A DNA stretch of 64,000 bases, taken from NCBI GenBank assembly GCA_951812525.1, contig OX638316.1, positions 3,528,506-3,592,505 on the forward strand, read 5' to 3'. Below the pieces are notes generated by a model that did not search any database, was not told the origin of the DNA, and saw only the letters and a list, made by a program, of their open reading frames with translations. Position numbers and translations under genes: made by a program. Every line of letters starts with the position of its first letter. The stretch's first letter is position 1. Of the stretch, positions 27,925 to 36,700 are shown one piece after another. Source of the DNA: an uncultured Poribacteria bacterium. Its GTDB lineage: Bacteria; Poribacteria; WGA-4E; WGA-3G.

Positions 27925-29028
27925 TTACTGCTGTGTTGTTTCAAGAGTCGCCTCGTAGATTTGGGCGTACCCGCTTCGGTCTGATGTAAATACAACGTGT
28001 CGTCCGTCAGGACTGAAAGATGGATGTGGGTGTGTATGCTGAGGTGCGTAAACCGGGATTGGACCCGCAGCGTAAGGAAAGGGTCCATTCCAATGTTCAC
28101 CGATAGATGAAGCGTACGGATAGCATAGGGTTTGTGGTTTGCCAGTACCGTCACGCGGATCAAAAATTTGGATGCCGATATCAGGGAAATTCGTGTCCGC
28201 TACCATGCAGGTTCCAGTGTGATTGCTAATAGCGTGCCAGGCATTGACCGTTGTTACTTGTCGTTCCACGCCTGTGTCAACGTTGACGCATCGGACACCA
28301 TGGGGCCAATCGACAAAAGCGAGTTCACGAGTGCCCGGTATCCATGTTTCGTGAGTAATCCATTCTTTCTTTTCAAGGTTTTGGGCATACAGGCGGCGGT
28401 TTCCACTCCCGTCGCGGTGAATGACCCACACGCGATCCGTAAGCGGACCTGCGTAGTAGAGCAAGTTAGCGTCATCGGGGCAGAATTGAAGATGCCCAAT
28501 GCTGTCTCTGTGCAAGATAATATCATGCTTGCCTGTGTCCGTGTCTACAATAGCGAGTGCGGATTCCTTGCCGATGCTAAATCTAATTGCCCACCACTGA
28601 TCATCGTGGCTCAGAGAAGTCGTACCCATAGCGGCGGCAACCATACCCTCTTCCCGCAGCGTTGTTGCAGCAAAATCAACGAGTTCTCGTTCCTCAAGCG
28701 TCTCCAGATCGAGTTTCCATCCGCTGGTCCCTGCTGTAAAAAAGACCGCTTTTCCGTTGCGTCCGGGGTGCACTGACCATTCGCTGATATCCGGTCTATC
28801 TGTCAATTGACGCAGTTCACCTGTGGTGCGCTCTTCCGCAAATATCTGTGGCGTTCCGGTTCGGGACGAGATAAAAATCATCCGCTGCATCGCATTATCA
28901 TAAGCGGGTATGATAAAGAACGGATGATGGTGCAGTGCAGACGCAGTTGTCACCTGTCGGATGTGCGTTCCCGTGCGTCGATCGTAAAAACTTCGGGATT
29001 CAGGAGGATGAACAGTGCCTTTCGCCAT
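27925..29028 (-). CDS. Oligogalacturonate lyase-like beta-propeller (PL22 type)
   Basis: Protein of 367 aa with a seven-bladed propeller of TolB/PD40-like blades. It matches oligogalacturonate lyases, which cleave unsaturated or saturated oligogalacturonides in the cytoplasm. Candidate metal and catalytic histidines lie in ITHETWIPG, HAISNHTG and YAPQHTHPHPSFSPDG, the last typical of the family's Mn-binding site. No signal peptide. It fits a pectin/uronate pathway with the nearby TIM-barrel isomerase, MocA and UxuA-like genes. Substrate assignment is by similarity of motifs only. Confidence 0.82.
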   Translation of the reverse strand: MAKGTVHPPESRSFYDRRTGTHIRQVTTASALHHHPFFIIPAYDNAMQRMIFISSRTGTPQIFAEERTTGELRQLTDRPDISEWSVHPGRNGKAVFFTAGTSGWKLDLETLEERELVDFAATTLREEGMVAAAMGTTSLSHDDQWWAIRFSIGKESALAIVDTDTGKHDIILHRDSIGHLQFCPDDANLLYYAGPLTDRVWVIHRDGSGNRRLYAQNLEKKEWITHETWIPGTRELAFVDWPHGVRCVNVDTGVERQVTTVNAWHAISNHTGTCMVADTNFPDIGIQIFDPRDGTGKPQTLCYPYASSIGEHWNGPFPYAAGPIPVYAPQHTHPHPSFSPDGRHVVFTSDRSGYAQIYEATLETTQQ

Positions 29029-29131
29029 GGGTGTATCCCCGTTAGGTGTTTTCTTTTAGCTGCTGTTGGCTATTGGTAGTCAGCAGTTTCTAAGAAATCC
29101 AACTGCCAACCACCAATTGCCAACTACCAAT

Positions 29132-30130
29132 CTATTCCTCAAATGCGGCATCAAAAGCCACTGCTGACGGTTCAAAATCGTAGCCCTTAACAGCACTGCA
29201 AGACTCACGAGCACCGTGCTCACGATCCATGCCGCTATCTTCCCACTCGATGGAGAGCGGACCGTCGTATTCCATGTGGTTCAAGGCTCGAATAATTTCT
29301 TCAAAATTGATGCTACCGCGACCGATGGATCGGAAGTCCCAGTATCTTTGGGCCTCGCCGAAGTTCAGATGTCCACCGAACACACCGGCTAATCTCGGCG
29401 TGTCTGACCACCAGACATCCTTCATGTGGACGTGGTAAATCCGGTGACGCAACCGTTCAAGGAAAGCAACGTAGTCAACACCTTGATAGCCGAGGTGGCT
29501 CGGATCGTAGTTGAATCCGAACGCTTCTCTACCATTAACTGCCTCAATTGCGCGTTCCGCAGTGACGATGTCAAAGGCGATTTCAGTAGGGTGGACTTCG
29601 AGTCCGAACTTGACACCGACTTCATCAAAGACGTCGAAAATCGGATTCCAACGGTTGGCGAAATCTTCATAACCCGCATCGATTTGTGCCGGATCAGTCG
29701 GCGGGAAAGAGTAGAGAAGATGCCATATAGAGCTACCCGTGAAACCGTTAACAACACTCACACCGAGTTTCGCAGCAGCGCGTGCTGTGTTCTTCATCTC
29801 TTCAGCGGCGCGTCCTCGAACGCCTTCGGGATTACCGTCGCCCCAAATCGCTTCCGACACAATGCCTTGATGTCGGCTGTCAATATTATCGCAGACGGCT
29901 TGCCCTACAAGGTGATTGCTAATCGACCAAACTTTCAGCCCATACTTCGCCAGTAGATCGTGTCTGCCTTGACAGTAACTATCGTCTGAAAGTGCTTTAT
30001 CGACCTCAAAATGGTCGCCCCAGCAGGCGAGTTCTAAGCCGTCATAGCCCCATCCACTCGCTTTTTCTGCTAAATCTTCTAATGTTAAATCCGCCCATTG
30101 GCCTGTAAAGAGTGTTACAGGTCTTGCCAT
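29132..30130 (-). CDS. Sugar phosphate isomerase/epimerase-like TIM barrel (AP endonuclease 2 family)
   Basis: Protein of 332 aa of the xylose-isomerase-like TIM-barrel family. Expected divalent-metal ligands are visible: Glu in [13 protein letters not shown], Asp/His in [11 protein letters not shown], His in [11 protein letters not shown] and Glu in LSIEWEDSG. Relatives interconvert keto sugars or inositol derivatives. It begins 32 nt after the MocA gene at 30163 and likely shares its transcript. Substrate not determined. Confidence 0.87.
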   Translation of the reverse strand: MARPVTLFTGQWADLTLEDLAEKASGWGYDGLELACWGDHFEVDKALSDDSYCQGRHDLLAKYGLKVWSISNHLVGQAVCDNIDSRHQGIVSEAIWGDGNPEGVRGRAAEEMKNTARAAAKLGVSVVNGFTGSSIWHLLYSFPPTDPAQIDAGYEDFANRWNPIFDVFDEVGVKFGLEVHPTEIAFDIVTAERAIEAVNGREAFGFNYDPSHLGYQGVDYVAFLERLRHRIYHVHMKDVWWSDTPRLAGVFGGHLNFGEAQRYWDFRSIGRGSINFEEIIRALNHMEYDGPLSIEWEDSGMDREHGARESCSAVKGYDFEPSAVAFDAAFEE

Positions 30131-30162
30131 AGTATCTCTCCTTTTTTATAAACAGTACAAAA

Positions 30163-31335
30163 TTACGCTGGAGGTGTGTAACTCGCGTCAATCCACGCGC
30201 GCTGGTTGCCGCTCTCTACCGCAGCGTTGATGAAATGCACCCCGCGGGCACCGTCTTGAACGGTTGGAAAATCTGTGTCAAATTCGCCCGGAGTTTCACC
30301 CGCAATTTTCGCCCCTATTGTCCGTGCAGCGTTCACATAGATATTAGCGAATGCCTCAATAAACGCTTCGGGATGCCCAAACGGGATCCGTGAATTGTGC
30401 TGAACTACCTCTGCCAAATAGTCGTTGCCGCGTTTGTAAACCTGTTCAGGACCGTCCGGGAAACGGACGTAGAGATAATTCGGGTTCTCCTGCTGCCATT
30501 CTAACGAAGCGTCGGTACCGTAAACACGGATGCGTAAGTTGTTCTCCTCACCTACCGAGATTTGCGAGGCATAAAGCACGCCGCGAACGCCGTTTTCGTA
30601 ATGCACCAATAGATTTCCATCATCTTCCAACAGACGACCTTCCACAAATGTGGTCATGTCGGCACATATCTCTTCGATTTCGAGTCCTGTGATGTAGTGT
30701 GCCAAGTTCTCTGCGTGGGAACCGATGTCTCCAATACATGAAGATGCACCGGCTTGTTTCGGATCCGTACGCCAGACGGCTTGCTTCGCACCTTCGTCTT
30801 CCAAAAATGTGGCGAGCCAGCCCTGCGGATATTCCACGACAATTTTGCGAAGCGTTCCGAGTTTACCTTCTTTCACAAGTTGGCGTGCCTGTTTCACCAT
30901 CGGGTAGCCTGTATAATTGTGTGTGAGTGCGAAGATGACATCGTGCTCTCTAACGAGGCTACAGAGCACTTCTGCATCGTCAATCGTTGTCGTCATTGGC
31001 TTATCGCAGACAACGTGAAATCCGGCTTCAATGAAGGTTTTGGCAACATCAAAATGGACGTGATTCGGCGTTACAATTGAGACGAAGTCAATACGTTCGC
31101 CTTCCGGGAGTTGGCTCTCTTTCTCTGCCATTTCCTGATAAGAGCCGTATACCCGATTCGCATCGAGAAAAAGTTCTGCACCTTGCTGGCGAGATTTATC
31201 GGCTGATGATGAGAATGCACCCGCAACGAGATCTATTTCCCCGTCAAGTGCCGCGGCTTTGCGGTGGACAGCACCGATGAACGCATCCGGTCCACCACCT
31301 ACCATGCCGTAACGTATTTTCCTACTTAGTGGCAT
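30163..31335 (-). CDS. Gfo/Idh/MocA-family NAD(P)-dependent oxidoreductase
   Basis: Protein of 390 aa. The ATG at 31335 is chosen because AAAGGAG lies 12 nt before it; a start at 31407 is possible but has no ribosome binding site. The Rossmann segment is YGMVGGGPDAFIGAVHR, slightly unusual in having GGGPDAF. The CDKPMTTTIDDAE block and a SCIGDIGSHAENLAHYI catalytic region are typical. It probably acts with the downstream TIM-barrel isomerase on a shared sugar substrate. Confidence 0.87.
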   Translation of the reverse strand: MPLSRKIRYGMVGGGPDAFIGAVHRKAAALDGEIDLVAGAFSSSADKSRQQGAELFLDANRVYGSYQEMAEKESQLPEGERIDFVSIVTPNHVHFDVAKTFIEAGFHVVCDKPMTTTIDDAEVLCSLVREHDVIFALTHNYTGYPMVKQARQLVKEGKLGTLRKIVVEYPQGWLATFLEDEGAKQAVWRTDPKQAGASSCIGDIGSHAENLAHYITGLEIEEICADMTTFVEGRLLEDDGNLLVHYENGVRGVLYASQISVGEENNLRIRVYGTDASLEWQQENPNYLYVRFPDGPEQVYKRGNDYLAEVVQHNSRIPFGHPEAFIEAFANIYVNAARTIGAKIAGETPGEFDTDFPTVQDGARGVHFINAAVESGNQRAWIDASYTPPA

Positions 31336-31500
31336 TTTGTGTGATTTCTCCTTTGTTGTTTCATAAGGGCTTGCAAGTTTTGCCCTATAAGAATATTTTG
31401 ATTCCACTATGCATTATGTCATATTTTATCATTTTTTTCAAGGTTTTCGTTTTGGTTGGTAGTTGACGGTAAAAAAGAGTTGTGGGTTGTGAGTTTTGGG

Positions 31501-31696
31501 TTGTCTGAATCAGGATTTGCGGGATTCATGGATTTGCAGGATAAGAGGGTGTGTGGTGGATCTGTAATTTCACAGTTTTCATAGTAAACTGTGCCAAGTG
31601 ATGGATTAGGAGAGATGCTATGAATATAGGTGGTGACTGGGTTTTGGGCGGTTTTGGGGGAAGGTTAGTTTTATGGTTACTATGAAAATTTCATAT
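31501..31696 (+). repeat. 196-bp dispersed element, copy 1
   Basis: Matches 33008-33203 along its whole length, with about 90% identity by eye and no length change. It contains a hairpin, CACAGTTT-TCATAGT-AAACTGTG (31571-31593), then AGGAG and a 21-codon ORF. It ends with GGTTACTATGAAAATTTCATA, whose GTTACTATGAAAA is complementary to the TTTTCATAGTAAAC of the hairpin. Both copies are followed by related G-rich tandem arrays. Confidence 0.8.
31620..31685 (+). CDS. Putative 21-aa hydrophobic peptide in repeat copy 1
   Basis: ATG at 31620 with AGGAG 7 nt upstream; 21 codons, then TGA. The peptide begins MNIGGDWVLGGF and ends LVLWLL, so it is small, Gly-rich and hydrophobic. The second copy (33127-33192) keeps start, stop, ribosome binding site and length, with two silent and two amino-acid-changing differences. 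A stable hairpin lies about 27-49 nt upstream. Real translation is unproven; type I toxin-like or leader peptides have this size, but no family was recognised. Confidence 0.35.
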   Translation: MNIGGDWVLGGFGGRLVLWLL

Positions 31697-31734
31697 AGTT
31701 TCGTATGTTTTGTTGCTTCGGTATAGGTAGCCGT

Positions 31735-31839
31735 TGGGGTACAGAAAGGTATACAGAAAGGTATACAGAAAGGTATACAGAAAGGGGTAGGGAAAGTATA
31801 GGAAAAGGTATACAGAAAGGTATACAGAAAGGGGTAGGG
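31735..31839. repeat. Tandem array of GGTATACAGAAA
   Basis: A 12-bp unit, GGTATACAGAAA, is repeated in two blocks, each ending in GGGGTAGGGAA. Because 12 is a multiple of 3, both strands stay open and give spurious repetitive ORFs. The related array after repeat copy 2 uses a different, G-richer unit. Confidence 0.85.
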
Positions 31840-32191
31840 AATCTGAATCAGGATTTGCGGGATGCAGTCGTTGGCAGTTGGTTGTTGGTAGGTAACCTTG
31901 CATGGGGGTCAGAGATTGCGGAAAGTGTATTCTCTCTTCTGATTTCAAATTCTTTGTATCTGTAAAGTTTCATGGAGAACGGATGATGCGGATTTTTGTG
32001 TATTCAACGTTTTGGGTTGAAGCGTTGGGTTTCGCTGCGCTCTACCCAACCTACGGATTTCTGATGTAACCAATCCTCCAAGTCTATACCTTATGACCCT
32101 ATTTGGTTGTGTGAAATTTTTGACAAGAGGTGGCGGAATGGAAGTGGAGTTAGCTGCTAGTGTGATTCGCCGTAGGGTATTGTGGAGATTT

Positions 32192-32527
32192 TCATATAGT
32201 ATTCATTTTAACCTCGGTAATGTAACCACCATTTGCCGATTTTTTCTTGATCATGTGGATGATTTCCTGAATTGCAAGTTGAGAGACTATAGATTCTACT
32301 TCTTGAATGCTATTCCAATCAATTACTGCTGTCCACAACTTTTCTTCTTCTGAGTAATGAACAATGCCCTCTACTTCTAACTCTTCGCTATAGATGATAA
32401 AGGATTGTCCATTTTGCAGGACTATTCCTTGGCGTTCGAGATCTGCTACCGTACCGGCACAGTTCAACCGCAACCTACCTTTAGCGTCTGCGTTATGGAA
32501 GTCTGCGAAAACTCTGGATTTGTTCAT
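32192..32527 (-). CDS. Conserved-looking hypothetical protein (111 aa)
   Basis: The protein starts NKSRVFADFHNADAKGRLRLN and has a globular, mixed composition with a middle segment ELEVEGIVHYSEEEKLWTAVIDW. Its start ATG overlaps the stop of the upstream 82-aa gene (ATGA), so the two are translationally coupled. The general look recalls small hypothetical proteins seen in cyanobacteria and other repeat-rich genomes, but no function is recognised. The location between repeats and a defence-like cassette suggests an accessory operon. Confidence 0.65.
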   Translation of the reverse strand: MNKSRVFADFHNADAKGRLRLNCAGTVADLERQGIVLQNGQSFIIYSEELEVEGIVHYSEEEKLWTAVIDWNSIQEVESIVSQLAIQEIIHMIKKKSANGGYITEVKMNTI

Positions 32528-32772
32528 TTTCTTTCCCTCCTAGGATTTAGAACTGTCGGTGTGAGCAGCTTGCTAACTTGTTCGGGTGTTAGTCCTGTCA
32601 ACGTTGCATGATAAGGACTCCGCCCAGCAGTTCGTACCACATCACCACCTGCTTTTCGGACCTCCGAAACGGTTGTTATACCAATTTGCCTATGCGGAAT
32701 GGTTTGTGCTAATTCCCCTGCTTTCATTAATTCTAGGCTCTTTGTATACAATCTCTCATCATTTGGTCGCAT
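32524..32772 (-). CDS. Conserved-looking hypothetical protein (82 aa)
   Basis: Small basic protein starting MRPNDERLYTKSLELMKAGE, with a C-terminal half GRSPYHATLTGLTPEQVSKL. No signal peptide or membrane segment. It is translationally coupled to the 111-aa gene by a 4-bp overlap. A two-gene unit of this size could be a toxin-antitoxin or regulator pair, but no known motif supports that, so function is left open. The ribosome binding site is weak. Confidence 0.6.
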   Translation of the reverse strand: MRPNDERLYTKSLELMKAGELAQTIPHRQIGITTVSEVRKAGGDVVRTAGRSPYHATLTGLTPEQVSKLLTPTVLNPRRERK

Positions 32773-32789
32773 GCTCTATCCATTTCGAC

Positions 32790-32849
32790 TTAACTTTTTG
32801 TAAATTCCTCATTTAAATCTTGTATTAGTGCATCAATCAAATCATTCAT
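32790..32849 (-). CDS. Possible 19-aa leader ORF before the 82-aa gene
   Basis: ATG at 32849 with AGGAG 6 nt upstream, the best ribosome binding site in this stretch; 19 codons (MNDLIDALIQDL...) and a TAA 17 nt before the next start. It also overlaps the stop of the methylase relic in another frame. It may be a translated leader or simply the start left after a deletion. Low confidence. Confidence 0.25.
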   Translation of the reverse strand: MNDLIDALIQDLNEEFTKS

Positions 32850-33007
32850 AATATTCTCCTATTCTTTTTTTATCGCGGATTTCCTCTAATGTTAAATTAT
32901 ACAATTTATATACCAGTTTATCAATCTCATTTTCAGGGCTATTCAGTCTTTGTTTGTTGATTTTCAGCAGTTGGCGATGGGAAGTCAGTGGAATGGCTGT
33001 TGGAGAT
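32842..33007 (-). pseudogene. C-terminal relic of an Eco57I-type methylase gene
   Basis: Reading leftward, the frame encodes ENEIDKLVYKLYNLTLEEI and stops at 32842. This closely matches the C-terminal end of the intact methylase at 33743 (ENEIDKLVYALYNLTSKEI). About 50 codons can be followed up to about 33007, where the 196-bp repeat copy 2 begins. It is therefore the tail of a second restriction-methylase gene whose body has been lost or replaced at the repeat junction. Confidence 0.75.
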
Positions 33008-33203
33008 TATCTGAATCAGGATTTGCGGGATTCATGGATTTTCAGAATAAGAGATTTATGTTGTGAATCTTTAATTTCACAGTTTTCATAGTAAACTGTG
33101 CAAAGTGATGGATTAGGAGAGATGCTATGAACATAGGTGGGGACTGGGTTTTGGGCGGTTTTAGGGGAAGGTTAGATTTATGGTTACTATGAAAATTTCA
33201 TAG
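33008..33203 (+). repeat. 196-bp dispersed element, copy 2
   Basis: Colinear with 31501-31696. The hairpin CACAGTTT...AAACTGTG is at 33078-33100, followed by the 21-codon ORF and the same end, GGTTACTATGAAAATTTCATA. It abuts the methylase relic on its left side. Confidence 0.8.
33127..33192 (+). CDS. Putative 21-aa hydrophobic peptide in repeat copy 2
   Basis: Second copy of the short ORF at 31620, with the same AGGAG to ATG spacing and same stop. It differs by Gly to Arg and Val to Asp plus two silent changes. The Asp makes the second half less hydrophobic. Retention of an intact frame in both copies is the only support for coding. Confidence 0.3.
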   Translation: MNIGGDWVLGGFRGRLDLWLL

Positions 33204-33253
33204 GTGTCAGGGATTGTCTGGACGCTTTTTTGGGTCGGCGATAGGTAGGCGTT

Positions 33254-33350
33254 GGGGTGGGAAAACCAGGGCGAAAACTAGGGGTGAAAGGGGTAGGGAA
33301 AGTAGGGGGAAACTACAGGGGAAATATAGGGGGAAATATAGGGGGAAAAC
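33254..33350 (+). repeat. G-run tandem array with quadruplex potential
   Basis: At least eight runs of three to five G on the plus strand, spaced by short A-rich linkers (GGGGTGAAAGGGGTAGGG; later GGGGGAAATATA units). Any four consecutive runs satisfy a simple G-quadruplex pattern. It occupies the same place after repeat copy 2 as the GGTATACAGAAA array does after copy 1, and shares GGGGTAGGGAAAGTA with it. Confidence 0.7.
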
Positions 33351-33378
33351 TCTAAAGTTTCATGGAGATTCATTAAAT

Positions 33379-33398
33379 ATGTTACACCTGTGTAACAT
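33379..33398. promoter_or_regulatory. 20-bp palindrome, operator-like
   Basis: ATGTTACAC-CT-GTGTAACAT is a perfect 9-bp inverted repeat with a 2-bp centre. A very AT-rich stretch with TATATTATACT follows about 60 bp to the right. The size and symmetry suit a dimeric regulator, but no adjacent regulator gene is present and no target gene starts nearby on the plus strand. Confidence 0.4.
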
Positions 33399-33634
33399 TT
33401 GGTGTCTAAGTGTAAGTGAGAGAACCCAGCAAACGATTCAGGATATTAAGAGATATTATATATTATACTTTATTTATTAACACATGTCAAGTAAAAGTTA
33501 GGATATTTAGTTTTGGGTTGTTGGGTTATGGGTGTTGGGTTAACAGTTGTCTGAATGCAGGTCGCATTTAGTGAGTACGCCGCAAATCGCGAATTACACG
33601 GATGATGCGGATTTTTGATGTCGGTTGGCAGAAG

Positions 33635-33662
33635 GTCGCGATCGGGAGATCGCTCCTACAGG
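33635..33662. repeat. 28-bp GTCGCGATC...CTACAGG repeat, single copy
   Basis: One copy of the unit that is tripled at 41632-41751, here with GGGAG instead of AGGAG in the centre. The core GCGATC-n4-GATCGC is a palindrome. Confidence 0.75.
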
Positions 33663-33742
33663 AAGAGGCGGGTGTCGGTAGTTAGTGGATTGTCTGAATC
33701 GCGGATTACACGGATGACGCGGATTTTGGGTCTTCCGCGTAT

Positions 33743-36700
33743 TCAAGGTTTTGGGTTGAAGCGTTGGGTTTCGTTGCCTTCCACAATCGCAATCTCTTTG
33801 GAGGTTAAGTTGTATAAGGCGTATACCAGTTTGTCAATCTCATTTTCAAGGTTGGAAATGTCCGAGTTGGGGTCAGCATGCTTGATGGCGAGAATTTGAT
33901 CAACGTGTTCAATGATTTCAGTTTGTTGCTCATAAGTAACTATTGGTATTGGAAATTCTTTCACATAATTGTTAATCCAGCGGCTTGTTCCCATTCCACT
34001 GGTTTCTGCGACAAGATTCAAGTAAAAACGAATTGTGGTTGAATTTAGGATGCCAAGAAGTAACTTTGCATCTATACCCAAGGGAGGTAATAAAAAGTAC
34101 GCCGAGTTGAGTAGATAGATTTCTTCATTACAAAGTGCGAATCGTCCTAAATCTGACAATTCGATCCACACGATCTTTTCTTTTTTGAAGTCATCATAGA
34201 ATGAACAAGCTCTTAGATTAGTCCAATGTTGTCCCTGCGCTCCGCGGTTTTTAAATCCATCCCCAAACGACTCTAAGTGTTCGTATATATCAGGATAATC
34301 TCTTTCTACATTAACTCCATTTTTGGAAAGTAAAATATACTGCCCGGGTAAAGTGTAACTGTAGCGTGAAATATCTCGACCTCTTAAAATGGGTTTTATG
34401 ATTTCAGCATTGATGGGGTTTTTCTCACACAATTCTTGTTTTTGATCTTCATCTATAAGAAAGGCTTTGTTGCTTCCAGTGGCAATACCAAGCCTAATTT
34501 TCGTCCTAAACTCTTCAAGGGTTTTTCCTGATGATTCCAGCTTCTTTTGAAGTTCAACATGTTTTGGTTCTGCGAGATTCCACGACTTTGAATTAAAGTA
34601 GGCTTGGGGATAATTAAATCCATTGATTTTCACAAAGTCGGCAAAACTGTTACCTGAAAATGGAGAATTAACAACGATGCAAAAGTCATCAGTGGAATTT
34701 GTCGGTTTACGAGACACCATTATCGCAACGTTAACAATTGCACTCTCGAAAACCTGCGAGTCCTCAATATTCAATATTCTAAGCAGGATATTTTTATTTA
34801 GCAGTAAGTTTCGGATTGGTGCTCCATATTCCGCTCTTAAGTACGAATTTGAGGTAATGAAGCTAAGAATACCCCTCTTGCTCTGTAGTTCTAATGCCTT
34901 TTCAATAAAATAACAATATACGTCTGCAAATGGCTGGTATGACTGATAATGATTTTTGATTTGGGCTTTAAGTTGTTTTGGAATTTTATCATGACTAATG
35001 TAAGGCGGGTTGCCAATCACCACATCAAAACCCTCCATAACCCCAAACATCCATTCAGGGTCAAACCAGCCGGCGGTGGCATTCTGATCATAAGGATCCC
35101 AGTGTGCAATTTTTTCAGCATCATCTGCTGGCATCCCGATGCTTTTTAATTCCACTGCCAATTCCTTACGTAACCTCTCATCCTTTCGCTTGCATTCACG
35201 TTTGTGTTGGCGGGTGGTCGCATGGAAATGCCGCTCGCGGTTGTTGCTCAGTTCTCGTTCTAAATCCCATGCTTTGTTGCTTGTCAAGGTTCCTTGTGCG
35301 TTGAGACCAATTAGTGTGTTTGCTGCAATAAAACGCGTCTCCAAATTCGGTAGGGGTTTGATACCGAAATTCTCTGCATCCTGCTCCGGTTCCTGCTCAA
35401 TAGCAAGTGAGATAAAAAAGCGGAGTTTGGCGATCTGACACGCAATCGACTGGATATCTACACCAAAAATGCTGTTTTGAATCAGATACAACTTTCGTCC
35501 GAAGTCTGAATCGCGGTAACGTTCAAAGGTGTTACTGATTTCGGTGAGTTCATCATCCCGTTCCTGTTGATTTTGGGTATTAAAGGCATCTGCAGCGCGT
35601 TTTCCTGCAAGTTCTTTCTGCAATGCTTCCCATCGGGTATTGTCGGGGTCAAGTCGGCGTAGTGCGAGCGTCAACTTGTGAAGCATTCCCATAGGAAACG
35701 CGCCGGAACCGACCGCTGGATCGAGTATCTTGAGTTCAGAAATTGCTCGGATAACTCCGTCTTTCTCGGCATTATCAAACCATTCATTGGTGTCATCAAA
35801 CACCTGTGCATAGTCGAGGAGATAGTGTAACCGTTCATCCCACAGTTTTACGTCGCCATCGGTTGGGTCAGATTTTTGTGATAACGTAGCAACCAATGCT
35901 TCCTCTACCATGTAGTCTACAATTGGGCGTGGGGTGTAGTAGGATCCGGTCTGTTTTCGCACCGTTGCGCCGGTTTCAGGATTGTAGGCGGCGAGTAGGT
36001 TTTCAAACACTCTGCCGAGAAGTTCAGGATCAAGTGCTACTTCCTGCTCAATCGGTGTGTTCTCTTCAACGGTAAACTTGTAGTGCTCGAGTAGAGGTAG
36101 GAGTCCTCGGTCTTCGTCAAAAAAGAGACGGTTGGGGATAGATAGCTTATGGTATTGTTTATCAGAAAAACAGTCTATTCTGTAACCACCTTCTCCTGTT
36201 GCTGTGAAACTGTCCAGACAGTCGAACAGTCCACCATTGATGAAGGGTGTTTTTGCAAAAAGTTTCAACAGTTTATCGGGGTTACGCATCTGCTTTTTGT
36301 AGCGATACGCTGAGAAATTACGATGATCAGAATTGTTGCCTCTGCTAAACTCACGTTTGTCTATCTCGGTGTTTAGTGTAGCGAAAAAGAGGTTTTGTAG
36401 CACGGCGCGATAGTAGGAGTCGCCGTTATCGAAGTCATCTTCTGCCAATAGGTCTTGAATTTGTGTTTTGTTGAACGGTTCATCTGCCACTAATCCTTTT
36501 TCCTTAATAAACCAGATAAAAAGCAGACGTGTGATGAGTCGGATGACATGTTCTTCCGATTTTATGACGCGGTTTTCGTCTGTTGGGAACGTTGCTGTCT
36601 CTACTGTCCATTCATACCACGCGAAAAGTCTTCGATAGAATTGCTTATTGAGTTCTTCGGTGTCCAGTTTTGCGAGCCATGCTGCCAGCAGACCGTCGAA

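Larger units (their letters stand above)
31336..32191. other. 856-bp repeat-rich intergenic region
   Basis: No long gene is supported. It holds copy 1 of a 196-bp element (31501-31696) with a 21-codon ORF, then a tandem array based on GGTATACAGAAA (31735-31839). After that come scraps of dispersed repeats (TCTGAATCAGGATTTGCGGG again at about 31850; GGGTTTCGCTGCGCTCTACCC near 32030). Confidence 0.65.
32850..33742. other. Repeat-rich region between the small operon and the methylase gene
   Basis: About 890 bases without a full gene. Besides the entries listed separately (methylase relic, 196-bp copy 2, G-run array, palindrome, 28-bp repeat at 33635), it holds low-complexity GGGTTGTTGGGTT and CGCGGATTACACGGATGACGCGG-like scraps near 33510-33730. 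Nothing else gene-like was seen. Confidence 0.55.

Noticed and set aside
31705-31965. ORFs on both strands with repetitive TERYTERY or FLYTFLYT translations
   Set aside because: They are translations of the 12-bp tandem array, which keeps all frames open; no ribosome binding site or domain.
33379-33398. Rho-independent terminator
   Set aside because: The 9-bp palindrome has a 2-bp centre, too tight for an RNA hairpin loop, and lacks a U-tract; an operator is more likely.
33214-33480. Lys/Arg/Gly-rich 88-codon ORF
   Set aside because: Translation of the G-run array; composition follows from the repeat.
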